Of a stretch of 64,000 bases of DNA, positions 50,387 to 57,367 are shown in pieces (position 1 is the first letter of the stretch; each line of letters opens with the position of its first letter). The position numbers were made by a program, and so were the translations under genes. The notes beneath the pieces were generated by a model. That model worked only from the letters and a program-made list of their open reading frames with translations, ran no database searches and was not told where the DNA came from. This DNA is from Streptomyces sp. Tu 3180 (GTDB taxonomy: Bacteria; Actinomycetota; Actinomycetes; Streptomycetales; Streptomycetaceae), in the NCBI RefSeq assembly GCF_009852415.1, contig NZ_WOXS01000002.1, forward strand, positions 6,860,001 through 6,924,000, given 5' to 3'.

Positions 50387-50759
50387 GGCCTTCCTCGCCC
50401 CGCCTGCGACTTGCGGCGCTTCCCCCGCCTGCGACCTGCGGCGCTTCACCTCGTCCGCGACCTGCGGCGCTTCACCCGGCCCCCGTGGCGAACACCGGCC
50501 CGACCGGGTGCGGGGACGCGCCGGGCGGTCGAGGCGGGCAGGGGACGCGGCGGCCGGACGGGCCGGCCAGGGGCGCCGGCGGAAAGCCCGCGCCGGGGGG
50601 TTTGCGGGCGGAGAGTGCGGGCAGGCGCACCCTCAGTGCTTCGGACAGCAGGCACGCCCGTGGGTAGTGGCACCACTCCGGGACCCCTGTCCCGAACGCA
50701 GGTGCGCTCTCCACGGTGACCGTCCGTCCCCGAGCACTCCGAGGGAGTTGCGACGCACC
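50387..50759. other. Intergenic region with triple repeat upstream of the sigma gene
   Basis: These 373 bp hold three imperfect copies of a 22-bp sequence (50401-50422, 50426-50447, 50452-50473; core CGACCTGCGGCGCTTC), the last two with 25-26 bp periodicity. Beyond them I see a GGGTAG at 50662 but no matching -35 at the right distance, and a GAGGGAG ribosome site for the sigma gene. No ORF worth calling. Confidence 0.55.
50401..50473. repeat. Three-copy 22-bp tandem repeat
   Basis: Copies CGCCTGCGACTTGCGGCGCTTC, then CGCCTGCGACCTGCGGCGCTTC and CGTCCGCGACCTGCGGCGCTTC, spaced 25 and 26 bp. One turn is about 10.5 bp, so the copies would lie near the same helix face only roughly. They could be protein-binding sites upstream of the sigma factor gene. 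Confidence 0.75.
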
Positions 50760-51557
50760 ATGCCGACCCGAGCGAGCGCGAAGCACCACCCGCACGACGA
50801 CGCCCCCGACACCGCGGACGCCTTCCGCAGGCTGGCCGCACTGCCCCCGGGCGCGGAGCGCGACACGCTCCGCGACGAGATCGTCGAGGCGTGGCTGCCC
50901 ATGGCCGACCGTCTCGCCGGACGGTTCCGCAGCCGCGGCGAGAGCTTCGAGGACCTGCGCCAGGTCGCCGCACTCGGCCTGGTCAAGGCCGTCGACCGGT
51001 ACGACCCCGGGCTCGGCAACGCCTTCGAGAGCTACGCCGTGCCCACCATCACCGGGGAGATCAAGCGGCACTTCCGCGACCACATGTGGACCCTGCACGT
51101 GCCGCGCCGGGTGCAGGACCTGCGCAACCGTGTCCGGTTCGCCTCGCAGGACCTGTCCCAGACCATCTCCGGCCGCCGGCCGACCGTCGCCGAGATCGCC
51201 GAGCACACCGACCTGAGCGAGGAGGACGTCCGCACGGGACAGGAGGCGCTGGAGAGCTTCACCGCGCTGTCCCTGGACGCCGAACTGCCCGGCAGCGACG
51301 ACGGCTACTCGCTCGGCGACGCCCTCGGCGGGCCCGATCCGGCGCTGGACACGGTGGTCGACCGCGAGGCCGTCAAGGAGCGCCTGGCCGCGCTGCCCGA
51401 ACGGGAGCGGACCATCCTCTACATGCGGTTCTTCGGCGACATGACGCAGAGCAGCATCGCCGAGGAGCTGGGCATCTCCCAGATGCACGTCTCCCGCCTG
51501 ATCAGCCGCTGCTGCGGCCGGGTCCGGGAGCAGGTCATGCAGGACGACGGCGGGTAG
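50760..51557 (+). CDS. SigB/SigF-family RNA polymerase sigma factor
   Basis: A 265-aa group 3 sigma factor with region 2 (E-A-W-L-P-M-A-D-R-L-A-G-R-F, then F-E-D-L-R-Q-V-A-A-L-G-L-V-K-A-V-D-R-Y-D-P), region 3 (V-P-R-R-V-Q-D-L-R-N-R-V) and region 4 (M-R-F-F-G-D-M-T-Q-S-S-I-A-E-E-L-G-I-S-Q-M-H-V-S-R). These match the stress/development sigma factors of Streptomyces (SigB, F, G, H, I, K, L, M, N), which read GNNT-N15-GGGTAC-type promoters. Such promoters occur in the island at 43-46 kb. No anti-sigma (RsbW) or antagonist gene is adjacent. A GAGGGAG site precedes the ATG. Confidence 0.92.
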   Translation: MPTRASAKHHPHDDAPDTADAFRRLAALPPGAERDTLRDEIVEAWLPMADRLAGRFRSRGESFEDLRQVAALGLVKAVDRYDPGLGNAFESYAVPTITGEIKRHFRDHMWTLHVPRRVQDLRNRVRFASQDLSQTISGRRPTVAEIAEHTDLSEEDVRTGQEALESFTALSLDAELPGSDDGYSLGDALGGPDPALDTVVDREAVKERLAALPERERTILYMRFFGDMTQSSIAEELGISQMHVSRLISRCCGRVREQVMQDDGG

Positions 51558-51776
51558 GGAGCGGCCGAGCGGGACGCGGGGCGCGGTCCGGCGGGGTCCT
51601 TCACCCGCTCGGGCGTGCCCGTCCCGCGAATGGTGCCCGGCCGCGAGCGGTGCGGCGGCCGGCGGGCTGTGATGGCTGTGGGGCGCCACCCCCGTGCCCC
51701 GCCGACGTGGGTCACACCCGCGCGGCCGTCGGGCGCGATCGCCGTGCCCCCGCCGTCGCCCGAAGGAGCCCGCACC

Positions 51777-52760
51777 ATGCGCCGCACCGCCCGTGCCCTG
51801 TCCCTCGCCGCCGTCACCGGCACCGTCCTCGGCGTGCTCGCGCCGGTCGCGTCCGCGGAGGCCGGCCCGGGCGGCGGAGCCGCCGGGGGGACCGTCGCCC
51901 CGGGGACCTTCTCCCGGTCCGGCCCGGGCGCCGCCGCCTCCTCCTCCTCGCCGTGCCCGGAACCGGAGGGGTACCGGTGGGAGGAGCGTGAGTCACAGGG
52001 CTTCGTGCCGGACACCTCCGGCCCGGACGCCTCCGGCCCGGACGCCTCCGGCCCGGACGCCTCCGGCCCGGACGCCTCCGGCCCGGACGCCTCCGGCCCG
52101 GACGCCTCCGGCCCGGACGCCTCCGGCCCGGACGGCTCCGTGCCGCACGCCTCGCTACCGGAGGACACGGTGCCGGGCGGCACCGAGCCGGACGCCTTCG
52201 CACCCCAGGGCGCGGAGGGGGACGCCTTCGCTTCGGAGGGAACCGGACCGGACACCTTCGGGACCGCGGGCAGCCGGCCCGGGGGGACCGGGTCCGAGGA
52301 GACCGAACCCGAGGGGACCGAACCCGGGGAAAGCGAGCCCGGGGGGCCCGGGTTCGAGGAGGCCGAGCCCGGGGTGACCGGGTTCGAGGAGACCGGGCCC
52401 GGAGGGAACGGGTTCGAGGGGACCGGGCCCGGGGTGACCGGATTCGAGGAGACCGGGCTTGGGGTGACCGAACCCGGGGGGACCGGGTTCGAAGGGACCG
52501 AACCCGGAGGCACCGCGTTCGAGGAGACCGAGCCGGACGAGGCCGGGGCCGGGGACGACGCGCCGGGGGACACCGGACCGCGGGAGGAGGACGCCCGCTG
52601 CGCGGGTGCGGCCGTGCAGCGGGGCGTCCACGCCGGCGGGGGAGGGGCCTTCACCGACTCCGTGCCCGCCCTGGCCGCCGGCGGGCTGCTGATCGCGGGG
52701 GCGTTCGCCGCCGCCGCGCACCGGCTGTACCGCGGCCGGAGCGCCCGCACGGGCGGCTGA
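51777..52760 (+). CDS. Exported repeat-rich surface protein with C-terminal membrane anchor
   Basis: A 327-aa protein with a signal peptide (M-R-R-T-A-R-A-L, hydrophobic, then V-A-S-A near residue 27). A first repeat block of eight G-P-D-A-S pentads follows (about residues 82-120), then a second block of imperfect T-G-F-E-E-T-G-P-G-V-type decads (about 165-260). A C-terminal hydrophobic helix (A-L-A-A-G-G-L-L-I-A-G-A-F-A-A-A-A) and a basic tail R-L-Y-R-G-R-S-A-R end it. It has no LPxTG/LAxTG signal. It is very acidic overall and would span from membrane into the wall. Function is unknown. A GAAGGAG site precedes the ATG. Confidence 0.75.
   Translation: MRRTARALSLAAVTGTVLGVLAPVASAEAGPGGGAAGGTVAPGTFSRSGPGAAASSSSPCPEPEGYRWEERESQGFVPDTSGPDASGPDASGPDASGPDASGPDASGPDASGPDASGPDGSVPHASLPEDTVPGGTEPDAFAPQGAEGDAFASEGTGPDTFGTAGSRPGGTGSEETEPEGTEPGESEPGGPGFEEAEPGVTGFEETGPGGNGFEGTGPGVTGFEETGLGVTEPGGTGFEGTEPGGTAFEETEPDEAGAGDDAPGDTGPREEDARCAGAAVQRGVHAGGGGAFTDSVPALAAGGLLIAGAFAAAAHRLYRGRSARTGG
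52016..52138. repeat. 15-bp tandem repeat encoding GPDAS pentads
   Basis: The unit TCCGGCCCGGACGCC is repeated about eight times with almost no variation. Perfect in-frame repeats of this kind can gain or lose copies by slippage and change the length of the surface protein. Confidence 0.9.
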
Positions 52761-52922
52761 CGTCCGTACCGCCCCTTCCCCCGGGCGCCGCCGCCCATGC
52801 TGTGAGCTGCACGACCCGGCCCGGCGGCCATGTCCGGCGGTGCGCTGGGTACTCACACGCCGAGGGCACGAGCGGGCACCGGCACACGGCATCAGGGCAC
52901 CACGGACTGCGCGGAGGTACGG

Positions 52923-54170
52923 ATGCGGCGGACGGACCCGGAAGGCCACGGCCCCGTCCGCTTCGGGCCGCCGGTCCCCGAGGACGGGCTTCCCGTCCTG
53001 CCCGAGCTGTCCGCCGTCCTCGCCGCGGCGGCGTCCCGGGCCGGCGCCGAACCGGTGGGCGGCGGCCCCGCCCTGCTGGACGCCGCCTGCGGCTACGGCG
53101 ACCGGCGCGGCCTGCCCGCCGCCCCCGACCGGGTGGCCGTCGCCCCAGGGGCGCCCGCCCTGCTGGTGGCCCTGACCGCCGCCGTCGGCGGTGACGTGCT
53201 GGTGCCCAGGCCCTGTGCCGCCTGGTGGGCCCCCTACGCCCGTCTGCTCGGCAGACCCGCCTTCCACGTGCCGACCCCGGCCGAGAGCGGCGGCGTACCC
53301 GACCCGTACGCCCTGCTGGAGACCGTGCGCCGGGTCCGCGCCGAGGGCGGCGACCCGCGCCTGCTGGTGCTCTCCGTCGCCGACGACCCCACCGCCACCG
53401 TCGCCCCGCCCGAGCTGCTGCACGAGACCCTCGAGGCCGCCGTCGGCCAGGGGCTGCACCTGGTCAGTGACGAGACCTGGCGGGACACCCTGCACGACCC
53501 GCACGACACGGTGCTGCTCAGTCCCGCCGAGATGCTGCCCGAGCGGGTCACCGTCGTCACCGACCTGGCGGGCGCCCTGCTCCCGCCGGGCTGGCCGGCC
53601 GCCGTCGCCCGCTTCCCGGCGGGCGAGGAGGGGAACGCCCTCCACGCGCGCGTGCTGGACGTGCTCACCGCCCTCGACGCGCGCGTGGCCGCCCCCGTGG
53701 CCGCCGCGGCGGGGTACGCGCTGTCCGAGCCGGAACCGGTCGCCACGCGCGTCGCCGCCGCCGTGCGCCTGCACGCGCGCGCGGCCGCCGCCGCCCACCA
53801 CGCCGTCGTCGCCGCCGGGGCCGTGGCCCGGCCCCCGCAGTGCGGACGGCACCTGTACGTCGACCTCACCCCCCTGGCCCCCGCGCTCGCCGCGCACGGC
53901 GTCGACGACGCCCAGGAGCTCGAGGACTTCCTCACCGACCGGCTCGGCATGCCCGCGCCGGGCGGCCACCGGTTCGGCGACGACCTCGAGGCCCCCCGCG
54001 TGCGGCTGTCCACCGCGCCCCTGCTCGGTGACACCGCCGAACGGCGCGCGGAATGCCTCCTCGCCCCCGAGCCGCTGGAACTGCCGCACGTGCACCGTGC
54101 GTTGATCCACCTGAAGTCGGTCTTCGACGATCTCCGCGACGACGTTCAGCGATGGGAGCCTCCTCGATGA
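52923..54170 (+). CDS. Aminotransferase-like protein lacking the PLP lysine
   Basis: A 415-aa protein with the overall layout of fold-type I aminotransferases. V-L-S-V-A-D-D-P-T-A-T-V-A-P precedes L-V-S-D-E-T-W-R-D (cofactor ring Asp and the usual Tyr/Trp place), and A-P-R-V-R-L-S-T-A-P supplies the substrate carboxylate Arg. Where a Ser-Leu-Ser-Lys motif should bind PLP, the sequence reads V-V-T-D-L-A-G-A-L-L-P-P-G-W (about residue 216). The only lysine in the whole protein is near the C-terminus (about residue 398). It cannot form the normal Schiff base, so it is probably a non-catalytic or regulatory relative. It is coupled by ATGA to the MBL hydrolase that follows. Confidence 0.8.
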   Translation: MRRTDPEGHGPVRFGPPVPEDGLPVLPELSAVLAAAASRAGAEPVGGGPALLDAACGYGDRRGLPAAPDRVAVAPGAPALLVALTAAVGGDVLVPRPCAAWWAPYARLLGRPAFHVPTPAESGGVPDPYALLETVRRVRAEGGDPRLLVLSVADDPTATVAPPELLHETLEAAVGQGLHLVSDETWRDTLHDPHDTVLLSPAEMLPERVTVVTDLAGALLPPGWPAAVARFPAGEEGNALHARVLDVLTALDARVAAPVAAAAGYALSEPEPVATRVAAAVRLHARAAAAAHHAVVAAGAVARPPQCGRHLYVDLTPLAPALAAHGVDDAQELEDFLTDRLGMPAPGGHRFGDDLEAPRVRLSTAPLLGDTAERRAECLLAPEPLELPHVHRALIHLKSVFDDLRDDVQRWEPPR

Positions 54171-55312
54171 CGCAGCAGTCCGAGTCGACCGCGAGCACCA
54201 CCGGGAGACCGACCGCGAACACGACCGGGGGACCGGCCACCGGCGCGGCCGGCAGACCGGCGGCGGGCGCGGCCGCCGGCACGACCGCTCCGGAAGCCGA
54301 CGACCGCGACCCGGCCGTCCTCTCCCCTCCCGCGCCCCCCTGCCCCCCGCTGGCCGAACCCCGTCCGCTCGCCGAACGCCGGGTGTGGCCGCGCACCTTC
54401 CACGACCGGCTGACCGCCCCGCTGCCCGGGCTGAAGGCCCTGGCCCGCTTCGCCCGCGAGGGCGCCGTACGGCCGGGCCCCGAGGGCCTCGCCGACGCCC
54501 CCGGGCTGCCGTACGCCCCCGGTCCGCTGCCCCGCGTCGACGCCCGCACGGTCGCCGTCACCTGGGCGGGACACGCCAGCTGGGTCGTGCGGATCGGCGG
54601 CCTGACCGTGCTCACCGACCCGGTCTGGTCCCGCCGGATCCTCGGCACCCCGGCCCGCCTCACCCCCGTCGGCGTCGCCTGGGAGGAACTGCCGCGCGTC
54701 GACGCGGTCGTCATCAGCCACAACCACTACGACCACCTCGACGCCCCCACCCTGCGCCGGCTCCCGCGCGACACCCCGGTGTTCGTACCGGCCGGGCTCG
54801 CCCGCTGGTTCCACCGCCGCAGGTTCACCCGCGTCACCGAGCTGGACTGGTGGGAGGCGGCCGAACTGGACGGAGTCCGCTTCGACTTCGTGCCGGCCCA
54901 CCACTGGTCCAAGCGCACCCTCACCGACACCTGCCGCTCCCTGTGGGGCGGCTGGGTGCTCACCGACCGCGACGGGCGGCGCGTGTACTTCGCCGGCGAC
55001 ACCGGCTACGGCCACTGGTTCTCCCGGATCGGCCGCCGCTACCCCGGCATCGACCTCGCCCTGCTGCCCATCGGCGCCTACGACCCCCGCTGGTGGCTCA
55101 GGGACGTCCACTGCGACCCCGAGGAGGCGGTGTACGCCGCACAGGACCTGGGCGCGCGCCACATGGCCCCCATGCACTGGGCGACCTTCGTCCTCTCCGC
55201 GGAACCGGTCCTGGAGCCCCTCACCCGCGTCCGCGCCGCCTGGGAGAAGGCGGGACTGCCCCGCGAGCGCCTGTGGGACCTCCCGGTGGGCGGGTCCCGG
55301 ATCCTTCGGTGA
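54167..55312 (+). CDS. MBL-fold metallo-hydrolase, NAPE-PLD-like
   Basis: A 381-aa metallo-beta-lactamase-fold hydrolase. The first 110 residues are low-complexity Thr/Ala/Gly/Pro. The catalytic domain starts with V-T-W-A-G-H-A-S-W and V-L-T-D-P-V-W, then the metal motif S-H-N-H-Y-D-H-L-D (HxHxDH, about residue 186). It continues with F-V-P-A-H-H-W-S and Y-F-A-G-D-T-G-Y-G, and P-M-H-W-A-T-F near the end. The set matches the N-acyl-phosphatidylethanolamine phospholipase D/UlaG-like group, so phospholipid or cyclic ester hydrolysis is likely. No signal peptide. It is translated together with the lysine-less aminotransferase-like protein. Confidence 0.85.
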   Translation: MTQQSESTASTTGRPTANTTGGPATGAAGRPAAGAAAGTTAPEADDRDPAVLSPPAPPCPPLAEPRPLAERRVWPRTFHDRLTAPLPGLKALARFAREGAVRPGPEGLADAPGLPYAPGPLPRVDARTVAVTWAGHASWVVRIGGLTVLTDPVWSRRILGTPARLTPVGVAWEELPRVDAVVISHNHYDHLDAPTLRRLPRDTPVFVPAGLARWFHRRRFTRVTELDWWEAAELDGVRFDFVPAHHWSKRTLTDTCRSLWGGWVLTDRDGRRVYFAGDTGYGHWFSRIGRRYPGIDLALLPIGAYDPRWWLRDVHCDPEEAVYAAQDLGARHMAPMHWATFVLSAEPVLEPLTRVRAAWEKAGLPRERLWDLPVGGSRILR

Positions 55313-55347
55313 CGGGGACGCGACCCCTCGGCGACCGCGGCGGCGCG

Positions 55348-56025
55348 CTACCGCCCCGCCGCCCCCCGCAGCCGCCGCCACACCCCCGGCACCGCGCTGA
55401 TCAGCACGGTCAGCACGATCGCCGCGACCACGCCCTCCCACGGCTCGTCGAACAGCGAGCCGCCCAGGACGCCGATCAGCTGGTACGTCACCGCCCAGGC
55501 CAGGCAGGCCGGCAGATTGCCGCGGACGAAGCGGCGCATCGGCCACTTCGCGACCAGGCAGGCCAGCATCACCGGCAGCCGCCCGGCCGGCATCAGCCGG
55601 GACAGCACCAGCACCGCCACCCCGTGGTCGGCGAGCTTCTGCTGCGCCTGCGCCAGCCGGTCCTCCGGCGCGCGCGCCCGGATCGCCTCCAGCCAGCGGG
55701 AGCCGTTCCTCGACTTCATCCCGCGCCGCCCCAGCCAGTACAGCGCCACGTCCCCGAGGAACGCGGCCAGCGACGCCGTCACGAACACCAGCGCCAGCGA
55801 GATCGGCGCCGCCCGGTGGAGGGCCACCACGGCCGCCGAGCTGACCAGCGCCCCCGTCGGCACCACCGGCACCAGCGCCCCGATCAGCACCAGCAGGAAC
55901 AGCGACGGATACCCGACCGCCTGCTGGGTGGAGTCCGACACCACGGTCACCGGGACGGTCGCCGGTACGGCCGCCGCGGACAGGTGCGCCCCGGCCGCCC
56001 CGACCGGGGCGGTGGACAGGATCAC
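55348..56025 (-). CDS. DedA family membrane protein
   Basis: A 225-aa integral membrane protein of the DedA/VTT family, members of which act in lipid flipping and envelope homeostasis. The blocks F-L-G-D-V-A-L-Y-W-L-G-R-R-G, R-L-M-P-A-G-R-L-P-V-M-L-A and W-A-V-T-Y-Q-L-I-G-V-L-G-G (the last with the G-x-x-x-G pattern) are typical. The start is a GTG at 56025 that overlaps the stop of the upstream MBL gene as GTGA, so the two are one transcript. It lies convergent with the NAPE-PLD-like gene, and all three may belong to lipid metabolism. Confidence 0.88.
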   Translation of the reverse strand: MILSTAPVGAAGAHLSAAAVPATVPVTVVSDSTQQAVGYPSLFLLVLIGALVPVVPTGALVSSAAVVALHRAAPISLALVFVTASLAAFLGDVALYWLGRRGMKSRNGSRWLEAIRARAPEDRLAQAQQKLADHGVAVLVLSRLMPAGRLPVMLACLVAKWPMRRFVRGNLPACLAWAVTYQLIGVLGGSLFDEPWEGVVAAIVLTVLISAVPGVWRRLRGAAGR

Positions 56026-56795
56026 CGCGCGACCTCCGGACGCACGCTCTCCCCGTGCCCGAGCCGGTGCACCGCCACCCCGGGCGCCCGCACGGCGGCC
56101 AGCCGCACGAACTCGTCGCCCGGCGCGTGGAACTCGTGCGGACGCACGGCGTCCATCCCGATCGGCCAGTACGTGCCGTAGTGCACCGGCACCGCGCTGC
56201 GCGCCCCCAGCCGGGCCAGCGCCTCGGCCGCGCGCCCCGCGTCCAGGTGCCCCTCGCCGAGGTGGGGTCCCCAGCCGCCCACCGGGAGCAGCGCCACGTC
56301 GACCGGCCCGACCTCCTTGGCCATCGCGTCGAACAGTCCGGTGTCCCCGGCGAAGTAGGTGCGCGCCTCGCCCTCCAGGACGTAGCCGAGGGCGGGGGAG
56401 CGGTGCGGCCCGACCGGCAGCCGCCGCCCGTCGTGCCGCGCGGGGACGGCGCGTACGACCAGGGAGCCGACCGTCGTCACGTCGCCCGGCGCCACCTCGC
56501 TCACGTCGAGATGAGTGAGCCGGCGCAGCCCCGGTACGGCACGTCGTGCGCCCCGGGGCACGAGCAGGCGCGTGCCCGGGGCGAGCCGCGCGAGCGAGGG
56601 CACGTGCAGATGGTCGGCGTGCAGGTGGGAGACCAGGGCCACGTCCGCGTGCCGGGCCTCGGCCGGCGGCACCGCGCCGCGCCGGCGCCGCAGGTGCGCG
56701 AGCCGGCGGGCGAACAGGGGGTCGGTGAGCACGCGGGTGTGCGAGTCCTCGACCGTGCACGTGGCGTGACCCCACCAGGTGACCTCCACCGGCAC
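56022..56795 (-). CDS. MBL-fold metallo-hydrolase (UlaG-like)
   Basis: A 257-aa metallo-beta-lactamase-fold protein with T-W-W-G-H-A-T-C, V-L-T-D-P-L-F-A, the metal motif S-H-L-H-A-D-H-L (HxHxDH, about residue 63), and T-Y-F-A-G-D-T-G and V-P-V-H-Y-G-T-Y. It is half of the size of the other MBL protein (the 54167 gene) and lacks its long N-terminal tail. The GTG at 56795 is chosen for a strong AAGGAGG...GGAGGA site. It is coupled to the dedA gene. Substrate is unknown; UlaG itself hydrolyses ascorbate-6-phosphate lactone. Confidence 0.85.
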   Translation of the reverse strand: MPVEVTWWGHATCTVEDSHTRVLTDPLFARRLAHLRRRRGAVPPAEARHADVALVSHLHADHLHVPSLARLAPGTRLLVPRGARRAVPGLRRLTHLDVSEVAPGDVTTVGSLVVRAVPARHDGRRLPVGPHRSPALGYVLEGEARTYFAGDTGLFDAMAKEVGPVDVALLPVGGWGPHLGEGHLDAGRAAEALARLGARSAVPVHYGTYWPIGMDAVRPHEFHAPGDEFVRLAAVRAPGVAVHRLGHGESVRPEVAR

Positions 56796-56877
56796 TCCTC
56801 CGCCTCCTTCGCGCGACTCCCCGAAGCCTACGTGCAGGAGTAGGGTCGGCGGCGAAGACCGGAGATGAGGGGGCGTC

Positions 56878-57279
56878 ATGGGGCCGGTCCGGGTGACGGC
56901 GATCGCGAGTCTGACGCCGCTGGAGGAACTGGACGCCGATCCCTTCCTGGTGGACTCCCGCAGCCAGCACGCCATGTGCGCCCGCTGGGCCGCCGAACGC
57001 GGCTACGTGGTGGCCCGGGAACTGCTCGTGCGGGGACTGCGCCCCGACCACGGCGCCCTGTGGGAGGGCGTACGGCCCGGCGCCGACGTGTTCGTGGCGC
57101 CCAGCCGGCGGGTCCTGGAGCGCGCCCTGTCCTCCGTCGAGGAGTTCACCGCGGAGTGCGCGCGGCGCGGGGTGCGCGTGGAGACGGTGGGCCGCGCCGA
57201 ACCGTCGTACGACGCGGCGATGAAGGCCCGTGTGCACCGCCGGCTGTCCCTGCCGACCGCCGGCTACGACGGCCGCTGA
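56878..57279 (+). CDS. Degenerate serine-recombinase-like (resolvase fold) protein
   Basis: A 133-aa protein resembling the N-terminal catalytic domain of resolvases: V-D-S-R-S-Q-H-A-M-C-A-R-W-A-A-E-R-G-Y, then A-D-V-F-V-A-P-S-R-R-V-L-E-R-A, and F-T-A-E-C-A-R-R-G-V-R-V-E-T-V. These fit the spacing of the Q-x-x-x-C, ldRl-R and g-v-x-v-x-s segments of that family. The Y-x-R-V-S catalytic start is replaced by T-A-I-A-S-L-T, so the Arg and its Ser arrangement are gone and recombination is unlikely. No DNA-binding tail follows. It may be a domesticated resolvase-fold protein. This relationship is by eye and tentative. Confidence 0.5.
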   Translation: MGPVRVTAIASLTPLEELDADPFLVDSRSQHAMCARWAAERGYVVARELLVRGLRPDHGALWEGVRPGADVFVAPSRRVLERALSSVEEFTAECARRGVRVETVGRAEPSYDAAMKARVHRRLSLPTAGYDGR

Positions 57280-57367
57280 GCCGCCGGCGGCCCGGGCGAC
57301 CGGGGACGAAGCACCCCTTCCGGCCGTTGTGACAGGGTGGACGAGGGCTAGGGCCGGAACGTGAGGT

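Noticed and set aside
50662-50667. GGGTAG as the sigma gene's own SigB-type promoter
   Set aside because: The -10 deviates at its last base and no GNNT is found 13-17 bp upstream.
56878-57279. Active resolvase or part of an integrated element
   Set aside because: The catalytic start motif is missing, no DNA-binding domain follows, and no terminal repeats or other mobile genes are nearby.
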